A stretch of DNA of 64,000 nucleotides from an alpha proteobacterium L41A (GTDB lineage Bacteria; Pseudomonadota; Alphaproteobacteria; Caulobacterales; Caulobacteraceae), in assembly GCA_000335735.1 (NCBI GenBank), contig AMYY01000003.1, positions 62,001-126,000 of the forward strand. Direction: 5' to 3'. The position numbers were made by a program, and so were the translations under genes. Below the pieces are notes generated by a model. It saw nothing but the letters and a program-made list of their open reading frames with translations. It made no database searches and was not told the DNA's origin. Below, piece by piece: positions 1-8,956 of this stretch; positions within the stretch are counted from its first letter, which is position 1, and the number at the start of each line of letters is the position of its first letter.

Positions 1-1
1 C

Positions 2-1492
2 GGCGACAACGTCGAGGTTTACCTGGAGCGCGTCGAGAACGCCCTGGGCGAAGCCGTCATCAGCCGCGACAAGGCCCGTCGCGAAGAAGCCTGGACCCGT
101 CTGGAAGTCGTGTTCGCCGAAGGCCAGCCGGTCAACGGCGCCATCGTCGGTCGCGTCAAGGGCGGCTTCACCGTCGACCTGGGCGGCGCCTCGGCCTTCC
201 TGCCCGGTTCGCAAGTCGACATCCGTCCGGTCCGCGACGTCGGCCCGCTGATGGGCAAGGAACAACCCTTCGCCATCCTGAAGATGGACCGTCCGCGCGG
301 CAACATCGTCGTGTCGCGTCGCGCCATCCTGGAAGAAGCCCGCGCCGAACAGCGCACGGAACTGGTCGGTCAGCTGGCCGAGGGTGAAGTCCGCGAAGGC
401 GTCGTCAAGAACATCACCGACTACGGTGCGTTCGTCGACTTGGGCGGCATCGACGGCCTGCTGCACGTCACCGACATGTCGTGGAAGCGCGTCTCGCACC
501 CGAGCCAGGTTCTGGCCGTCGGCGACACCGTCAAGGTCCAGATCGTCAAGATCAACCCGGACACCCAGCGTATCTCGCTGGGCATGAAGCAACTGCAGTC
601 GGACCCCTGGGACGGCGTGGAAGCCAAATATCCGGTCGGCGCCAAGTACACGGGCCGCATCACCAACATCACCGACTACGGCGCCTTCGTGGAGCTGGAA
701 GCCGGTGTCGAGGGCCTGGTGCACGTCTCGGAAATGTCCTGGACCAAGAAGAACGTCCACCCCGGCAAGATCGTCTCGACCTCGCAGGAAGTCGACGTCG
801 TGGTTCTGGATGTCGACGCCTCCAAGCGCCGCATCTCGTTGGGCCTGAAGCAGGCTCAGGACAATCCGTGGGACGCCTTCGTCGCCAACAACCCGATCGG
901 TTCGACCGTCGAGGGCGAAGTCAAGAACGCCACCGAGTTCGGCCTGTTCATCGGCCTGGACAACGACATCGACGGCATGGTGCACCTGTCCGACCTCGAC
1001 TGGTCGGTGTCGGGTGAAGAGGCCATCCAACGCTACCGCAAGGGCGAGATGGTCAAGGCCAAGGTCCTGGACGTCGACGTCGAGAAGGAACGCGTCTCGC
1101 TGGGCATCAAGCAGCTGGGCGGCGATCCGATCGGTGAGGGCGACACCTATCGTCGCGGTCAGCAGATCACCGTCACCGTGACGGCGATCGAGTCGGGCGG
1201 CATCGAGGTCAAGTTCGGTGAAGACGACGCGCCGGTCACGGCCTTCGTTCGCAAGTCGGACCTGTCGCGCGACCGCAACGAGCAACGTCCGGAACGCTTC
1301 GCCGTCGGCGACCGCGTCGACGCCATGATCACCGCCGTGGACAAGGCCTCGCGCCGTGTCTCGGTGTCGATCAAGGCGCTGGAAATGAAGGACGAGCAGG
1401 AAGCCATCGAACAGTTCGGATCGTCCGATTCGGGCGCTTCGCTGGGCGACATCCTGGGCGCCGCGCTGAAGAACGCCGGCACCAAGGACTAA
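2..1492 (+). CDS. rpsA: 30S ribosomal protein S1 (5'-truncated by window edge)
   Basis: S1 binds mRNA on the small ribosomal subunit and helps start translation of structured or weakly SD-led messages. The reading frame is open from base 2, so the start lies outside the window. Five repeated S1 (OB-fold) motifs are readable. They begin near bases 122, 389, 632, 890 and 1154, and the middle ones carry the typical ITDYGAFV and DGLLHVTDMSW signatures. The last copy is more divergent, as is usual for the final S1 repeat. A hairpin with a T run follows at 1580-1611. The next gene is ihfB, the same order as the rpsA-ihfB pair of many proteobacteria, but the terminator argues for separate transcripts here. 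Identification is secure. Confidence 0.97.
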   Translation, partial: GDNVEVYLERVENALGEAVISRDKARREEAWTRLEVVFAEGQPVNGAIVGRVKGGFTVDLGGASAFLPGSQVDIRPVRDVGPLMGKEQPFAILKMDRPRGNIVVSRRAILEEARAEQRTELVGQLAEGEVREGVVKNITDYGAFVDLGGIDGLLHVTDMSWKRVSHPSQVLAVGDTVKVQIVKINPDTQRISLGMKQLQSDPWDGVEAKYPVGAKYTGRITNITDYGAFVELEAGVEGLVHVSEMSWTKKNVHPGKIVSTSQEVDVVVLDVDASKRRISLGLKQAQDNPWDAFVANNPIGSTVEGEVKNATEFGLFIGLDNDIDGMVHLSDLDWSVSGEEAIQRYRKGEMVKAKVLDVDVEKERVSLGIKQLGGDPIGEGDTYRRGQQITVTVTAIESGGIEVKFGEDDAPVTAFVRKSDLSRDRNEQRPERFAVGDRVDAMITAVDKASRRVSVSIKALEMKDEQEAIEQFGSSDSGASLGDILGAALKNAGTKD

Positions 1493-1579
1493 GGCTCAAG
1501 CCGAAGGGCATCGCGCCTTTCGGTCGCCTCGCTCAAGCAGCAGAGCGCCGCGCGCTCTGTGGTAGCGACAAAGACTGAG

Positions 1580-1611
1580 GGGCGGCGGGAGCAATCCCGT
1601 CGCCCTTTTCT
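1580..1611 (+). terminator. Rho-independent terminator after rpsA
   Basis: An 11-bp stem (GGGCGGCGGGA pairing with TCCCGTCGCCC, one G-T pair) closes on a GCAA loop and is followed directly by TTTT. It lies about 90 bases after the rpsA stop codon. Confidence 0.85.
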
Positions 1612-1773
1612 CTATCTGACACACTGCTGTGTGCACTTCCGGACATATTTCTTGCGAATGACGCGCATCTTTGTCGGATAAGGGCTTTTTCGAGAGCCGG
1701 TCGGGGGTTAGGGTGTCGCTCTGGATCGACGGCGGGCGAAACGGCCTGTCCAAACGAGCTGGCAGGGGCGCAG

Positions 1774-2064
1774 ATGATCAAGTCCGAACTGATCGAGAAA
1801 CTTGCAGCGGAAAACACACACCTGACTCACGCCGAGGTGGAACGGCTGGTCAATGCGATCCTCAACACCATGACCTCGGCCCTGGCTGACGGCGGCCGGG
1901 TCGAGTTGCGCGGTTTCGGCGCCCTGTCGGTGCGATCGCGCCCGGCGCGCGCGGGTCGCAATCCGCGCACCGGCGAAACCGTCGACGTGCCCGCCAAGGC
2001 CGTCCCCTTCTTCAAGAGCGGCAAGGAGCTGCGCGAGCGGCTGAACGCCTCGGGCGACGCCTGA
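1774..2064 (+). CDS. ihfB: Integration host factor subunit beta
   Basis: This is the DNA-bending subunit that pairs with IhfA. It shapes nucleoid structure and promoter architecture. The 96-residue protein has the whole HU/IHF fold: an N-terminal helical part ([11 protein letters not shown]), the [13 protein letters not shown] strand region, and the arm with GRNPRTGE followed by [14 protein letters not shown]. Length and motif order fit IhfB rather than HU. The ATG at 1774 is preceded by a purine-rich AGGGGC. About 280 bases separate it from rpsA. That gap holds the rpsA terminator and probably the ihfB promoter, which I could not define. Confidence 0.95.
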   Translation: MIKSELIEKLAAENTHLTHAEVERLVNAILNTMTSALADGGRVELRGFGALSVRSRPARAGRNPRTGETVDVPAKAVPFFKSGKELRERLNASGDA

Positions 2065-2084
2065 TCGTCATTTAAGGATATCCT

Positions 2085-2507
2085 ATGGGCCTGCTTTCGG
2101 AATTCCGCGAGTTCGCGGTCAAGGGCAATGTCGTGGACCTGGCGGTCGGCGTGATCATCGGCGCCGCCTTTAACGGCATTGTCAAAAGCCTGGTCGATCA
2201 GGTGGTGATGCCGCCCATCGGCCTGATCACCGGCGGCATCGATTTTTCGGAACTGGAATGGGTGCTGAGGGCCGAAAACCCGGCGACCGAGGCCGTCGAG
2301 AAGGTGGCGATCCAATACGGCGCCTTTTTGAACACCGTGATCCAGTTCCTGATCGTCGCCTGGGTCGTCTTCCTTGTGGTCAAGGGCATCAACGCCCTGC
2401 GGCGTCAGGAAGCCGCCAAGCCCGATCCGGCGCCCGCCGCGCCGACGGCGACCGAAGCGCTCCTGGCGGAGATTCGCGACGAGCTGAAGGCTCGCCCCAA
2501 GGCCTGA
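2085..2507 (+). CDS. mscL: Large-conductance mechanosensitive channel MscL
   Basis: MscL is an inner-membrane homopentamer that opens under membrane tension and releases osmolytes during hypo-osmotic shock. The 140-residue protein starts with the amphipathic MGLLSEFREFAVKGN helix. It then has pore helix TM1 (VVDLAVGVIIGAAFNGIV), a periplasmic loop, TM2 (FLNTVIQFLIVAWVVFLVV) and a charged C-terminal helix (ALLAEIRDEL). The ATG at 2085 has an AAGGA ribosome binding site about 7 bases upstream. The gene is convergent with the next one, only 5 bases from stop to stop, and a 12-bp palindrome spans the junction. Confidence 0.96.
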   Translation: MGLLSEFREFAVKGNVVDLAVGVIIGAAFNGIVKSLVDQVVMPPIGLITGGIDFSELEWVLRAENPATEAVEKVAIQYGAFLNTVIQFLIVAWVVFLVVKGINALRRQEAAKPDPAPAAPTATEALLAEIRDELKARPKA

Positions 2508-2523
2508 TCTGATCAGGCCTTGG
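2497..2523. terminator. Palindrome across the convergent stop codons of mscL and 2513-3664
   Basis: CCAAGGCCTGAT and its exact reverse complement ATCAGGCCTTGG flank three bases. The arms contain the last codons and stops of both convergent genes. This could be a compact bidirectional terminator hairpin, but no T run follows on either side, so the call is tentative. Confidence 0.4.
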
Positions 2524-3664
2524 CCGCGCGGCCGCCCATAGCATTCACTTCACGCGGGTCGCGCGCGAGTGCTTTGGGCACCGGCGGCGTGCGCCAGCAG
2601 ATGCCGTAGTCGCCGTCGAACGGCGTCGGCGCCCAGGCGGCCGCCAGCGCAGGATCGTCGATGATGGCGTGGCAATGTCCCCAGCCGCCTTCGCGCCGCG
2701 CTGTCTTCGCCAGATCGCCCAACTGCGCCAACAGACGCGATGTCACCATCTGCAACCGCACCTTGGCGGCCCCCAGCGCGCGGGCGTTGTCGATCAACGC
2801 CTGGGTAAGCAGCCCAATCGCCTCGGGCTCCGTCTCCAGCGCGATCAGATCGACAATATCCAGATAGGGCGGCTCGATCAGACTGGTCTTGGTTATCTGC
2901 GCCATGGCCATCCCGACGATGCGGCTATCCCTGACATAGGCCAGCATGACCGGCGGCAGGGTCAGGTCGGGGTCCGCCAACCGCCAGCGCAGAATTTCTG
3001 GACTGCGATCCGCCAGCAGGCGCTCTTCTTGCGACAGCTGGCGCCAGAAGTCCGCATAGGGCGAGACGTCCGACAGATCGCACAGCATGATCACCCCAGC
3101 CGGCAGGCTCAGCAGTGTCTGGCGAAACACGCGCCCGTTCAGCAGCCGCTCGCCCAGACGCGCGGCGGTCTCGGCGGAGGTGCGGCCCAGCAACAGGCGC
3201 AGACCTCGACCTTGAACGCAGGCCAGACGATCAGTGATCCACGACAGCTTCAGCCCATGGGTCTGGACCGGCCACGGCTTCATGTCGAACAGGCCGTACA
3301 GCGGCGCCGAGCGCGCATTGGCGTTGAAGGTGTAGCGGGCGAAAAGCCCTGGCTGTTTCAAAAAGGTGCGGATCAGCGGGCGGCTGGCGCCCTTCTGGCT
3401 GGGCGGGACAATGATCGAAAAGCCGGTGGCGCCGAAGTGGTCCTGGGCGCCGTGACGAAAACGCTGGATGAAGTTCCCCAGCATGGCCACGGCCTTGTCA
3501 TTCTCGTCGGCCACGACCCAACCGGCGGGCGCGCCCATCGCCAAACGCGCCGGATTGGCCTCGAGCCAGCGCCATCCGGCCGGCGACCGCTCGGGCCAGC
3601 CGACCTGACGATGCAGCCGGTTCAGCGCCTCATGGTCGAGAGCCGCGATCGGTCTGACAGACAT
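2513..3664 (-). CDS. GNAT-like acetyltransferase family protein
   Basis: I do not recognise a specific function for this 383-residue soluble protein. Its N-terminus (SVRPIAALDHEALNRLHRQVGWPERS) and the AGWVVADENDKAVAMLGNF stretch look like the opening of a GNAT N-acetyltransferase fold. Another fold-like segment (IVGMAMAQITKTS, then LIALETEPEAIGLLTQALI) occurs in the C-terminal half, so it may hold two GNAT-like units. No signal peptide or membrane segment is visible. The ATG at 3664 has AAGG upstream. The substrate is unknown. Confidence 0.6.
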   Translation of the reverse strand: MSVRPIAALDHEALNRLHRQVGWPERSPAGWRWLEANPARLAMGAPAGWVVADENDKAVAMLGNFIQRFRHGAQDHFGATGFSIIVPPSQKGASRPLIRTFLKQPGLFARYTFNANARSAPLYGLFDMKPWPVQTHGLKLSWITDRLACVQGRGLRLLLGRTSAETAARLGERLLNGRVFRQTLLSLPAGVIMLCDLSDVSPYADFWRQLSQEERLLADRSPEILRWRLADPDLTLPPVMLAYVRDSRIVGMAMAQITKTSLIEPPYLDIVDLIALETEPEAIGLLTQALIDNARALGAAKVRLQMVTSRLLAQLGDLAKTARREGGWGHCHAIIDDPALAAAWAPTPFDGDYGICWRTPPVPKALARDPREVNAMGGRAAKA

Positions 3665-3880
3665 CTGGCGCGCCTTCCCATTATGAAACCGCGTGCGTTT
3701 CTGATGAACGACCTAGCAGGATATGCGCCATCGAACATCACCTAAGGTTGTTTTTCGCTTTCCTTGCGCACCGCGTGACCGCCCCCGCGACAGCCTTAAC
3801 ACTTGTTCGGATTTGCCCGCTGTGCTGGGTATGCGCCTTTCGCGCGCCCGATAAGCGGCGCGGCAGTTGGGAGTGAGCCG

Positions 3881-5710
3881 TTGACAGCGACGGATGGGGG
3901 GGCGCTCGCGCCTCGCAAGACTTTCTTGGGACACCCTCGGGGGCTGGTGATCCTGTTCTTCACCGAAATGTGGGAGCGGTTTTCCTACTACGGCATGCGC
4001 GCCCTGCTGGTGCTGTATCTGACGCAGCACTTCCTGTTCGGGCCGGCCGAGGCTCAGGGCATCTACGCCGCCTACGCAGCCCTCGTTTATCTGATGCCGG
4101 TCCTCGGCGGCCTGATTGCAGACCGCTATCTCGGATCGCGCAAGGCCGTCATCATCGGCGCAGTGCTCTTGGTGCTGGGCCACTTCACCATGGCCTTCGA
4201 AGGCACGGGCGGTCGCGAACGGCTGACCATCGGCGACACGACCTATGAGCTGCAGGTCGAGGGCCGTGACCAAAACCGCCGCATCTTCGCCGTGAACGGG
4301 GACGAACGGGTTCAGGTCGCCATATCGCCCGAAGGCGTATCCGCCGTCGGCGCCGAACCCTCCGCCGCGAATGCCGCCGATGTCGCGGCAGTCGCCACGG
4401 GTGCGGCGATCGGCGCCCAGCCGACGGGCGCGCTCGATCCAGCGACGGCCGCCGCGCCCCAAGCCGCCGCCAGGTCGGGCTTCCCGGCCTTCACCGCGAC
4501 CGGCGCCTATAAGCTGGAGACCACGCGCGATCTGGCGCTTGGCGAGCCGGTGCTATTCCTCGCGCTGGCCCTGATTATCGTGGGTGTGGGCTTCCTGAAG
4601 GCCAATATCTCCACGGTCGTCGGCGCACTCTATGAAGAGAACGACCCGCGGCGCGACGGGGGCTTCACCATCTTCTACGTGGGGATCAACCTCGGTTCGT
4701 TCCTGGCGACCATCGCCTGCTCCTATCTCGGCATCAAATACGGCTGGGCCTACGGCTTCGGCCTGGCCGGTATCGGAATGCTGTTCGGCCTTTTGACCTT
4801 CGTCCTGGGCCAGCCGTGGCTCGAGGGCCGCGGCGCGCCGCCGGTCCCCGTCCAAGGCCGCTCGATCCTTGGTGTGCCGCTCGTGCCCTTCTTCTGGATC
4901 GCCGGTATTGTCGCCGTCATCCCGACTTGGCTGCTGATGCAGCGGCATGAGATCATCGAGACGGCCCTACCTTGGATCGCGGGCGTGATCTTCGCCGCAG
5001 TGGTGGGCTTCACCGTCTTCCGGCTGAAGGGCGCCGAGCGATCGCGCATGCTGGTCGCCCAGGTGCTGATCTTCTTCTCCGTGCTGTTCTGGGCCCTGTT
5101 CGAACAGGCCGGGTCGTCCCTGACCCTGTTCGCAGATCAGTCCACCCAGATGCCGTCATGGTTCAACGCCGCCATGACCCAGACCTTCAACCCCGGCATC
5201 ATCGTTCTGGGCGGGCCGATCATCGCCGCCTTGTGGGTTTGGTTGGGCAAACGCAAGCTGGAGCCGTCGACCCCGGTCAAGTTCTCCTTCGGCCTTGTCT
5301 TCGTGGGCCTGGGCTTCTTGGTGCTGACCTGGGCAGCGGCGACGCAGGCCAACGACGCTTTCCGGGTGCCGTTGATCTTCCTGTTCCTGACCTACTTCTT
5401 CCACACGATCGGCGAGCTGTGCCTGTCGCCGGTCGGCCTTTCGATGATCACCAAACTGTCGGTGGCGCGGGTGGTCGGCATGATGATGGGGGTCTGGTTC
5501 CTGTCCAGCTCGGTCGCCCACATCGTCGCCGGTATTATCGCCAAGGCGACGGCGACCGACACGGTCGCCGGGGTCGTCACCAGCCCCGAACTGGCGCTCC
5601 AGACCTACGGCTCGATCTTTGGAACCATCGGCTGGACGGGCGTCGGCGTCGGCGTCTTCCTGCTGCTGATCTCGCCCCTGCTCAAAAAGGGTATGGCCGG
5701 GATCCACTGA
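3881..5710 (+). CDS. POT/PTR-family proton-dependent peptide transporter
   Basis: This inner-membrane symporter takes up di- and tripeptides with protons. It carries the PTR signatures: the EMWERFSYYGMRALL segment in TM1 (E-x-x-E-R-F) and FTIFYVGINLGSF in TM5. The HTIGELCLSPVGLSMITKL segment lies in the C-terminal half. The frame is open further upstream, but the TTG at 3881 has a well-placed GGGAG seven bases before it, giving about 609 residues. This exceeds the usual 450-500 because roughly 110 residues (about bases 4195-4540) are inserted between TM3 and TM4, on the periplasmic side. The insert is Ala-rich in its second half. A strong terminator follows. Peptide specificity is inferred from the family only. 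Confidence 0.9.
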   Translation: MTATDGGALAPRKTFLGHPRGLVILFFTEMWERFSYYGMRALLVLYLTQHFLFGPAEAQGIYAAYAALVYLMPVLGGLIADRYLGSRKAVIIGAVLLVLGHFTMAFEGTGGRERLTIGDTTYELQVEGRDQNRRIFAVNGDERVQVAISPEGVSAVGAEPSAANAADVAAVATGAAIGAQPTGALDPATAAAPQAAARSGFPAFTATGAYKLETTRDLALGEPVLFLALALIIVGVGFLKANISTVVGALYEENDPRRDGGFTIFYVGINLGSFLATIACSYLGIKYGWAYGFGLAGIGMLFGLLTFVLGQPWLEGRGAPPVPVQGRSILGVPLVPFFWIAGIVAVIPTWLLMQRHEIIETALPWIAGVIFAAVVGFTVFRLKGAERSRMLVAQVLIFFSVLFWALFEQAGSSLTLFADQSTQMPSWFNAAMTQTFNPGIIVLGGPIIAALWVWLGKRKLEPSTPVKFSFGLVFVGLGFLVLTWAAATQANDAFRVPLIFLFLTYFFHTIGELCLSPVGLSMITKLSVARVVGMMMGVWFLSSSVAHIVAGIIAKATATDTVAGVVTSPELALQTYGSIFGTIGWTGVGVGVFLLLISPLLKKGMAGIH

Positions 5711-5730
5711 TCCGCAACAAACCAACGGAA

Positions 5731-5763
5731 AAGCCCCGGCGGAGCGATCCGCCGGGGTTTTTT
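5731..5763 (+). terminator. Rho-independent terminator after the POT transporter
   Basis: A perfect 10-bp stem (CCCCGGCGGA / TCCGCCGGGG) with a GCGA loop is followed by TTTTTT and preceded by AA. It lies between convergent genes, so it may also stop transcription arriving from the TonB receptor on the other strand. Confidence 0.9.
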
Positions 5764-5781
5764 GCTGCGTGAAGTCCGGCC

Positions 5782-7851
5782 TCAGAAGGTCTTGCGGACC
5801 CGCAGGGAGACGAAGGTGCGGGGGTCGATGGAACGGTCCTCGACGAAGGCGACGGTGCGGGGATCGCGCGTGGCGTAGACCGTGCGGCGCATGGTGAAGT
5901 CGTCCCACAGGTTCAGCTGGGCGCGCAGCGACAGGGTCGGGCTGGGCTTGTATTCGACGAAGGCCTCCAGATAGTCGGCCCCACGCCATTGGAAGGTCTG
6001 GTCCGGATCATAGGTCGCCTGGCCCAGACGCGGCAGCCAGTTGATCCCCCACTGGGTCTTCCACGAGGTGATGTCTTGTTGAAAGCCGACGTTGGCCTGG
6101 CTGGGGCGCACGCCCGAGATGCGGCGGTCCTCGCCCGTCGTCGGGTCGGTGACGCTGGTCTTGTTCCAGTCGTTCTTGAAGGTGAAGCGGGCGCCCGAAA
6201 TCCCGACCTTGTCCAGCGGCACCACGACGTTCAGCGACAGCTGATCCAGCGTTCCGTCGCCGATGTTGCCGGTCGCCGACAGGCCGCCGGGCAGGGGCAG
6301 GCGGTCGATCACGTCGATGATGCGGTCGTGGCGATAGCCGATCGAGACCACGCCCTCGCCCCAGAAGCGGCGCTCGTAGGACAGTTCGGAAATCCAGCGC
6401 TGTTCCGGCTCCAGATCGACGTTGCCGCCGAACACCGTGCCGTCGTCCAATTCGGCCGAGGCGGCGAAGTCGCCGAAGTCCAGCTGACCCAGTTCACGCT
6501 CGAAGCGGAAGCGCAACTGATTGTTCGCCATCGGCGTCCAGGTCGCCAGCAGGCGCGGCTTGGCGAAGAAGAAGCTCTTTTCCTGATCCGCATCGCCCGA
6601 CTGGCTGATGGTCGAAGCTTCCAGGCGCACGCCGCCTTCCAGCGTCAGCTTCGGATTGATCCGCCAGGTCGCCTTGCTGAAGGCTTCGCCGCGCGTCTCC
6701 TCGACCTTGACCGAGGCGCTGGGCAACGGCACGTCGACGCCGCCGACCGTGAAGGCCTGGTTCACGTCCAGCATGTTGTAGGCGATCTCGGCGCCGGCCT
6801 CGATCGTCAGGGCAGGGGAGCGTTCGTGACGCACCAGGGCGCGCAGGATGGATTCCGACGAATCGCCGTTGGACTTGAACTGCTGCTCCGGCGCCGCTGT
6901 TCCGTTCAGGGTCTCATTGCTGCCCGAAACGCTGTCGAAGCTGGAGAACTCGTGGATCAGGCGGGTCTCCAGGGTCCAGCGCGGGTTCAGGGTGCGGGTC
7001 CAGGTCAGGCCCAGCTCGCCGGAGTCCCCGTCTTCGGCATAGTCGCTGCGGCGCAGGGAGGTCGGCGATGAAAGCTCGGTCCAGTTCTGATAGTCGTTCA
7101 GACCATAGCGGGCGGTGCCTTCCAGCTTTCCGCCGAACAGCGGGCCGGTGTAGTTGCCGCGAATGCTTTGGCCGCCCCCCCAGCCGTCGTTCTCGTAACG
7201 CTCGTCGCGGATGACATCGCCGGCGGCGTTGCGACGGACCGACCGGCCGACGCCGTTGGAATCGCTGGATCCCATGCCGTCCGATAAGGTCACGCCCCAG
7301 CTGCGGTCACCCTTCTTCTGCGTGAACTGATAGGAGCCGCCATAGATGTCATGGCCGCCTTCGAACAGCATGGCGTTCCAGGTCAGGATCGACTGGCGGC
7401 TGTCGGTCGTTTTCAGGATGACGTTCACGACGACGGAATAGCCCTGCATATCGATGCCCGGCGCACCGCCCCGGATCAGTTCGATGCGCTCGACCTGATT
7501 GGCCAGTGTCCGGCCCAGGACGTTCGAACCCGAGTCGTTCTTGGAGGCCGGGCGGTTGTTGTTGATCAGCACATTGCCGACCGCCCCTTCGAAACCGCGC
7601 GCGCCCGATCCGTTGTCGATGGAGAAGCCGGGGACGCGGTTGACCATGTCCAGCGCCGTATTGGGGCGCTGGGCGGCGAAGAAGTCCGGCGTGAAGACCA
7701 GCACGCCGCGCTGGCTGGCGTCGGCCAGGGGCGTCTGGTTGGTCGGGCCGGTCGGCACGGGGGCCTCGGCGACTTGCGGCTTGTCGGCAGCAAAGGCGAC
7801 GCCGGCGGTGATAAGCAGGGCGGTGCTGGCCAGCAGCAGGGTCTTTGTCAT
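5782..7851 (-). CDS. TonB-dependent outer-membrane receptor
   Basis: This is a 689-residue gated beta-barrel predicted to import a ligand using TonB energy. The ATG at 7851 has GGGGAAG upstream and opens a clear signal peptide (MTKTLLLASTALLITAGVAFA). A compact plug domain follows, with VLVFTPDFFAAQ, ALDMVNRVPGF, RGFEGAVGNVLINNNRP and VERIELIRGGAPG. The rest is barrel, with many alternating strands, ending in the terminal phenylalanine (VRKTF) typical of outer-membrane barrels. The plug is short and no TonB box is obvious. The gene diverges from a GumN-like gene across a region of nested inverted repeats. The ligand cannot be read from the sequence. Confidence 0.9.
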   Translation of the reverse strand: MTKTLLLASTALLITAGVAFAADKPQVAEAPVPTGPTNQTPLADASQRGVLVFTPDFFAAQRPNTALDMVNRVPGFSIDNGSGARGFEGAVGNVLINNNRPASKNDSGSNVLGRTLANQVERIELIRGGAPGIDMQGYSVVVNVILKTTDSRQSILTWNAMLFEGGHDIYGGSYQFTQKKGDRSWGVTLSDGMGSSDSNGVGRSVRRNAAGDVIRDERYENDGWGGGQSIRGNYTGPLFGGKLEGTARYGLNDYQNWTELSSPTSLRRSDYAEDGDSGELGLTWTRTLNPRWTLETRLIHEFSSFDSVSGSNETLNGTAAPEQQFKSNGDSSESILRALVRHERSPALTIEAGAEIAYNMLDVNQAFTVGGVDVPLPSASVKVEETRGEAFSKATWRINPKLTLEGGVRLEASTISQSGDADQEKSFFFAKPRLLATWTPMANNQLRFRFERELGQLDFGDFAASAELDDGTVFGGNVDLEPEQRWISELSYERRFWGEGVVSIGYRHDRIIDVIDRLPLPGGLSATGNIGDGTLDQLSLNVVVPLDKVGISGARFTFKNDWNKTSVTDPTTGEDRRISGVRPSQANVGFQQDITSWKTQWGINWLPRLGQATYDPDQTFQWRGADYLEAFVEYKPSPTLSLRAQLNLWDDFTMRRTVYATRDPRTVAFVEDRSIDPRTFVSLRVRKTF

Positions 7852-7943
7852 TGGTCTTCCCCTCGGGTGTTGGCGAGAGGTGTGCCGATCCGGCGCGTTC
7901 ATCTCCAGTTACAAGGCCGCAAGGTGGATTAAATCGGCGACAT

Positions 7944-7999
7944 CATTACAGCGATTTCATTACACCAGTGCCAGTAATGAAGTTTACAGCGATGTAATG
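7944..7999. promoter_or_regulatory. Nested inverted repeats between divergent genes (candidate operator)
   Basis: Four copies of a CATTAC core occur within 56 bases, two in each orientation. The outer arms are CATTACA (7944-7950) and TGTAATG (7993-7999), the inner arms TTTCATTAC (7955-7963) and GTAATGAAG (7974-7982). TTACAGCGAT also occurs twice as a direct repeat. The block touches the ATG of the downstream plus-strand gene and lies about 90 bases upstream of the TonB receptor start. The regulator is unknown. Confidence 0.5.
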
Positions 8000-8956
8000 A
8001 TCAGACGCTCTTCTTCTCTATTGCTTTTACTTGCCGCGATGGCGCTGACGACCGCGCCTGCCGTCGCGCAGGACGCGCCTTCGGACGCCGTCGAAGATAT
8101 CGTCGTCACCGCCCGCCGGATCGAGGCGCCGATGTGGGAGGTGCGACGCGGTGACAGCGTTCTGATCCTGGTCGGATCGATCGACGGTTTGCCCAGGAAG
8201 ATGGAGTGGCGCACCGACGCTCTCATCTCTGCGGTTGATCGTGCCGACCGCGTCTTGTTTCCCGTGGAGGGGCGCGCCTCGTTGGCCGACGTGGGCCGGC
8301 TGATCTGGCGGTTTCGGACGCTGACCCGGTTGCCGAACGGGCGCACCAGCGCGGACTATCTGTCCCCAGACCTCGAGGCGCGGGTCGAAAGCCTGACAGG
8401 CGAAGGCCCGACCCGCGACAGCATGCTGATCCTGTCGGGTGATCTGATGGAACTGGGCGGTTATAGCAGCGGAGGCCGTCCGGTGTCCGGCCTGGTCCGT
8501 CAGGCAACGCGCGCCAATCGCACTCCCGCTGAACCCGTCGGCATCTTCAGGGGTGACGAGCTGATCGAAAAGGTTCTGACGACGCCGCCCGAACGTTATC
8601 TCGACTGCATCGAGGCTGCGGCGACGGCGGCCGAGGCCGGGGTCGAGGCGGGCGCGCAACGTGCGGAGAACTGGCGTCTGCGCCGGATCCCGGCGGTGTT
8701 GGATTCGCCCTTGGAAAAGGCGGCGACGGCCTGTTCCTACTGGTCGGTGATGGCCCAGGCGGACGATCTGCGTCGGATATGGAATACGGCGGTGGACAAG
8801 GCGCTGGCCGAGGACGGGGTCACCGTCGCTATCGCGCCCTTGCGGCTGTTGGCCGAGCCGAACGGCGTACTGGATCGGCTGGAGGCGGAGGGGCTGGAAC
8901 CGATCGGTCCCGACTGGCGCCCCTCCGCCTCCGCTCAATCTGCCGCTAGGCCTTAG
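7997..8956 (+). CDS. TraB/GumN-like secreted protein
   Basis: This is a 319-residue exported protein. The ATG at 7997 opens a signal peptide ([23 protein letters not shown]). After it, PMWEVRRGDSVLILVGSIDGLP matches the start of the TraB/GumN fold, in which W-x-V-x-x-G-x-S-x-x-x-x-G-S motifs precede putative metal-binding elements. The usual GTxH histidine is replaced here (LVGSID), so catalytic activity is doubtful. The preceding segment EDIVVTARRIE resembles a leader seen before TonB boxes and plugs. The longer upstream frame overlaps the divergent receptor and is not believed. The function is unknown. Confidence 0.65.
   Translation: MIRRSSSLLLLLAAMALTTAPAVAQDAPSDAVEDIVVTARRIEAPMWEVRRGDSVLILVGSIDGLPRKMEWRTDALISAVDRADRVLFPVEGRASLADVGRLIWRFRTLTRLPNGRTSADYLSPDLEARVESLTGEGPTRDSMLILSGDLMELGGYSSGGRPVSGLVRQATRANRTPAEPVGIFRGDELIEKVLTTPPERYLDCIEAAATAAEAGVEAGAQRAENWRLRRIPAVLDSPLEKAATACSYWSVMAQADDLRRIWNTAVDKALAEDGVTVAIAPLRLLAEPNGVLDRLEAEGLEPIGPDWRPSASAQSAARP

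Noticed and set aside
3803..3880. Earlier TTG start for the peptide transporter
   Set aside because: It has no ribosome binding site and adds residues not typical of the family; the TTG at 3881 has a well-placed GGGAG.
7499..7996. Upstream extension of the GumN-like gene
   Set aside because: It overlaps the divergent TonB receptor, whose plug sequence is convincing, and the shorter start gives a proper signal peptide.
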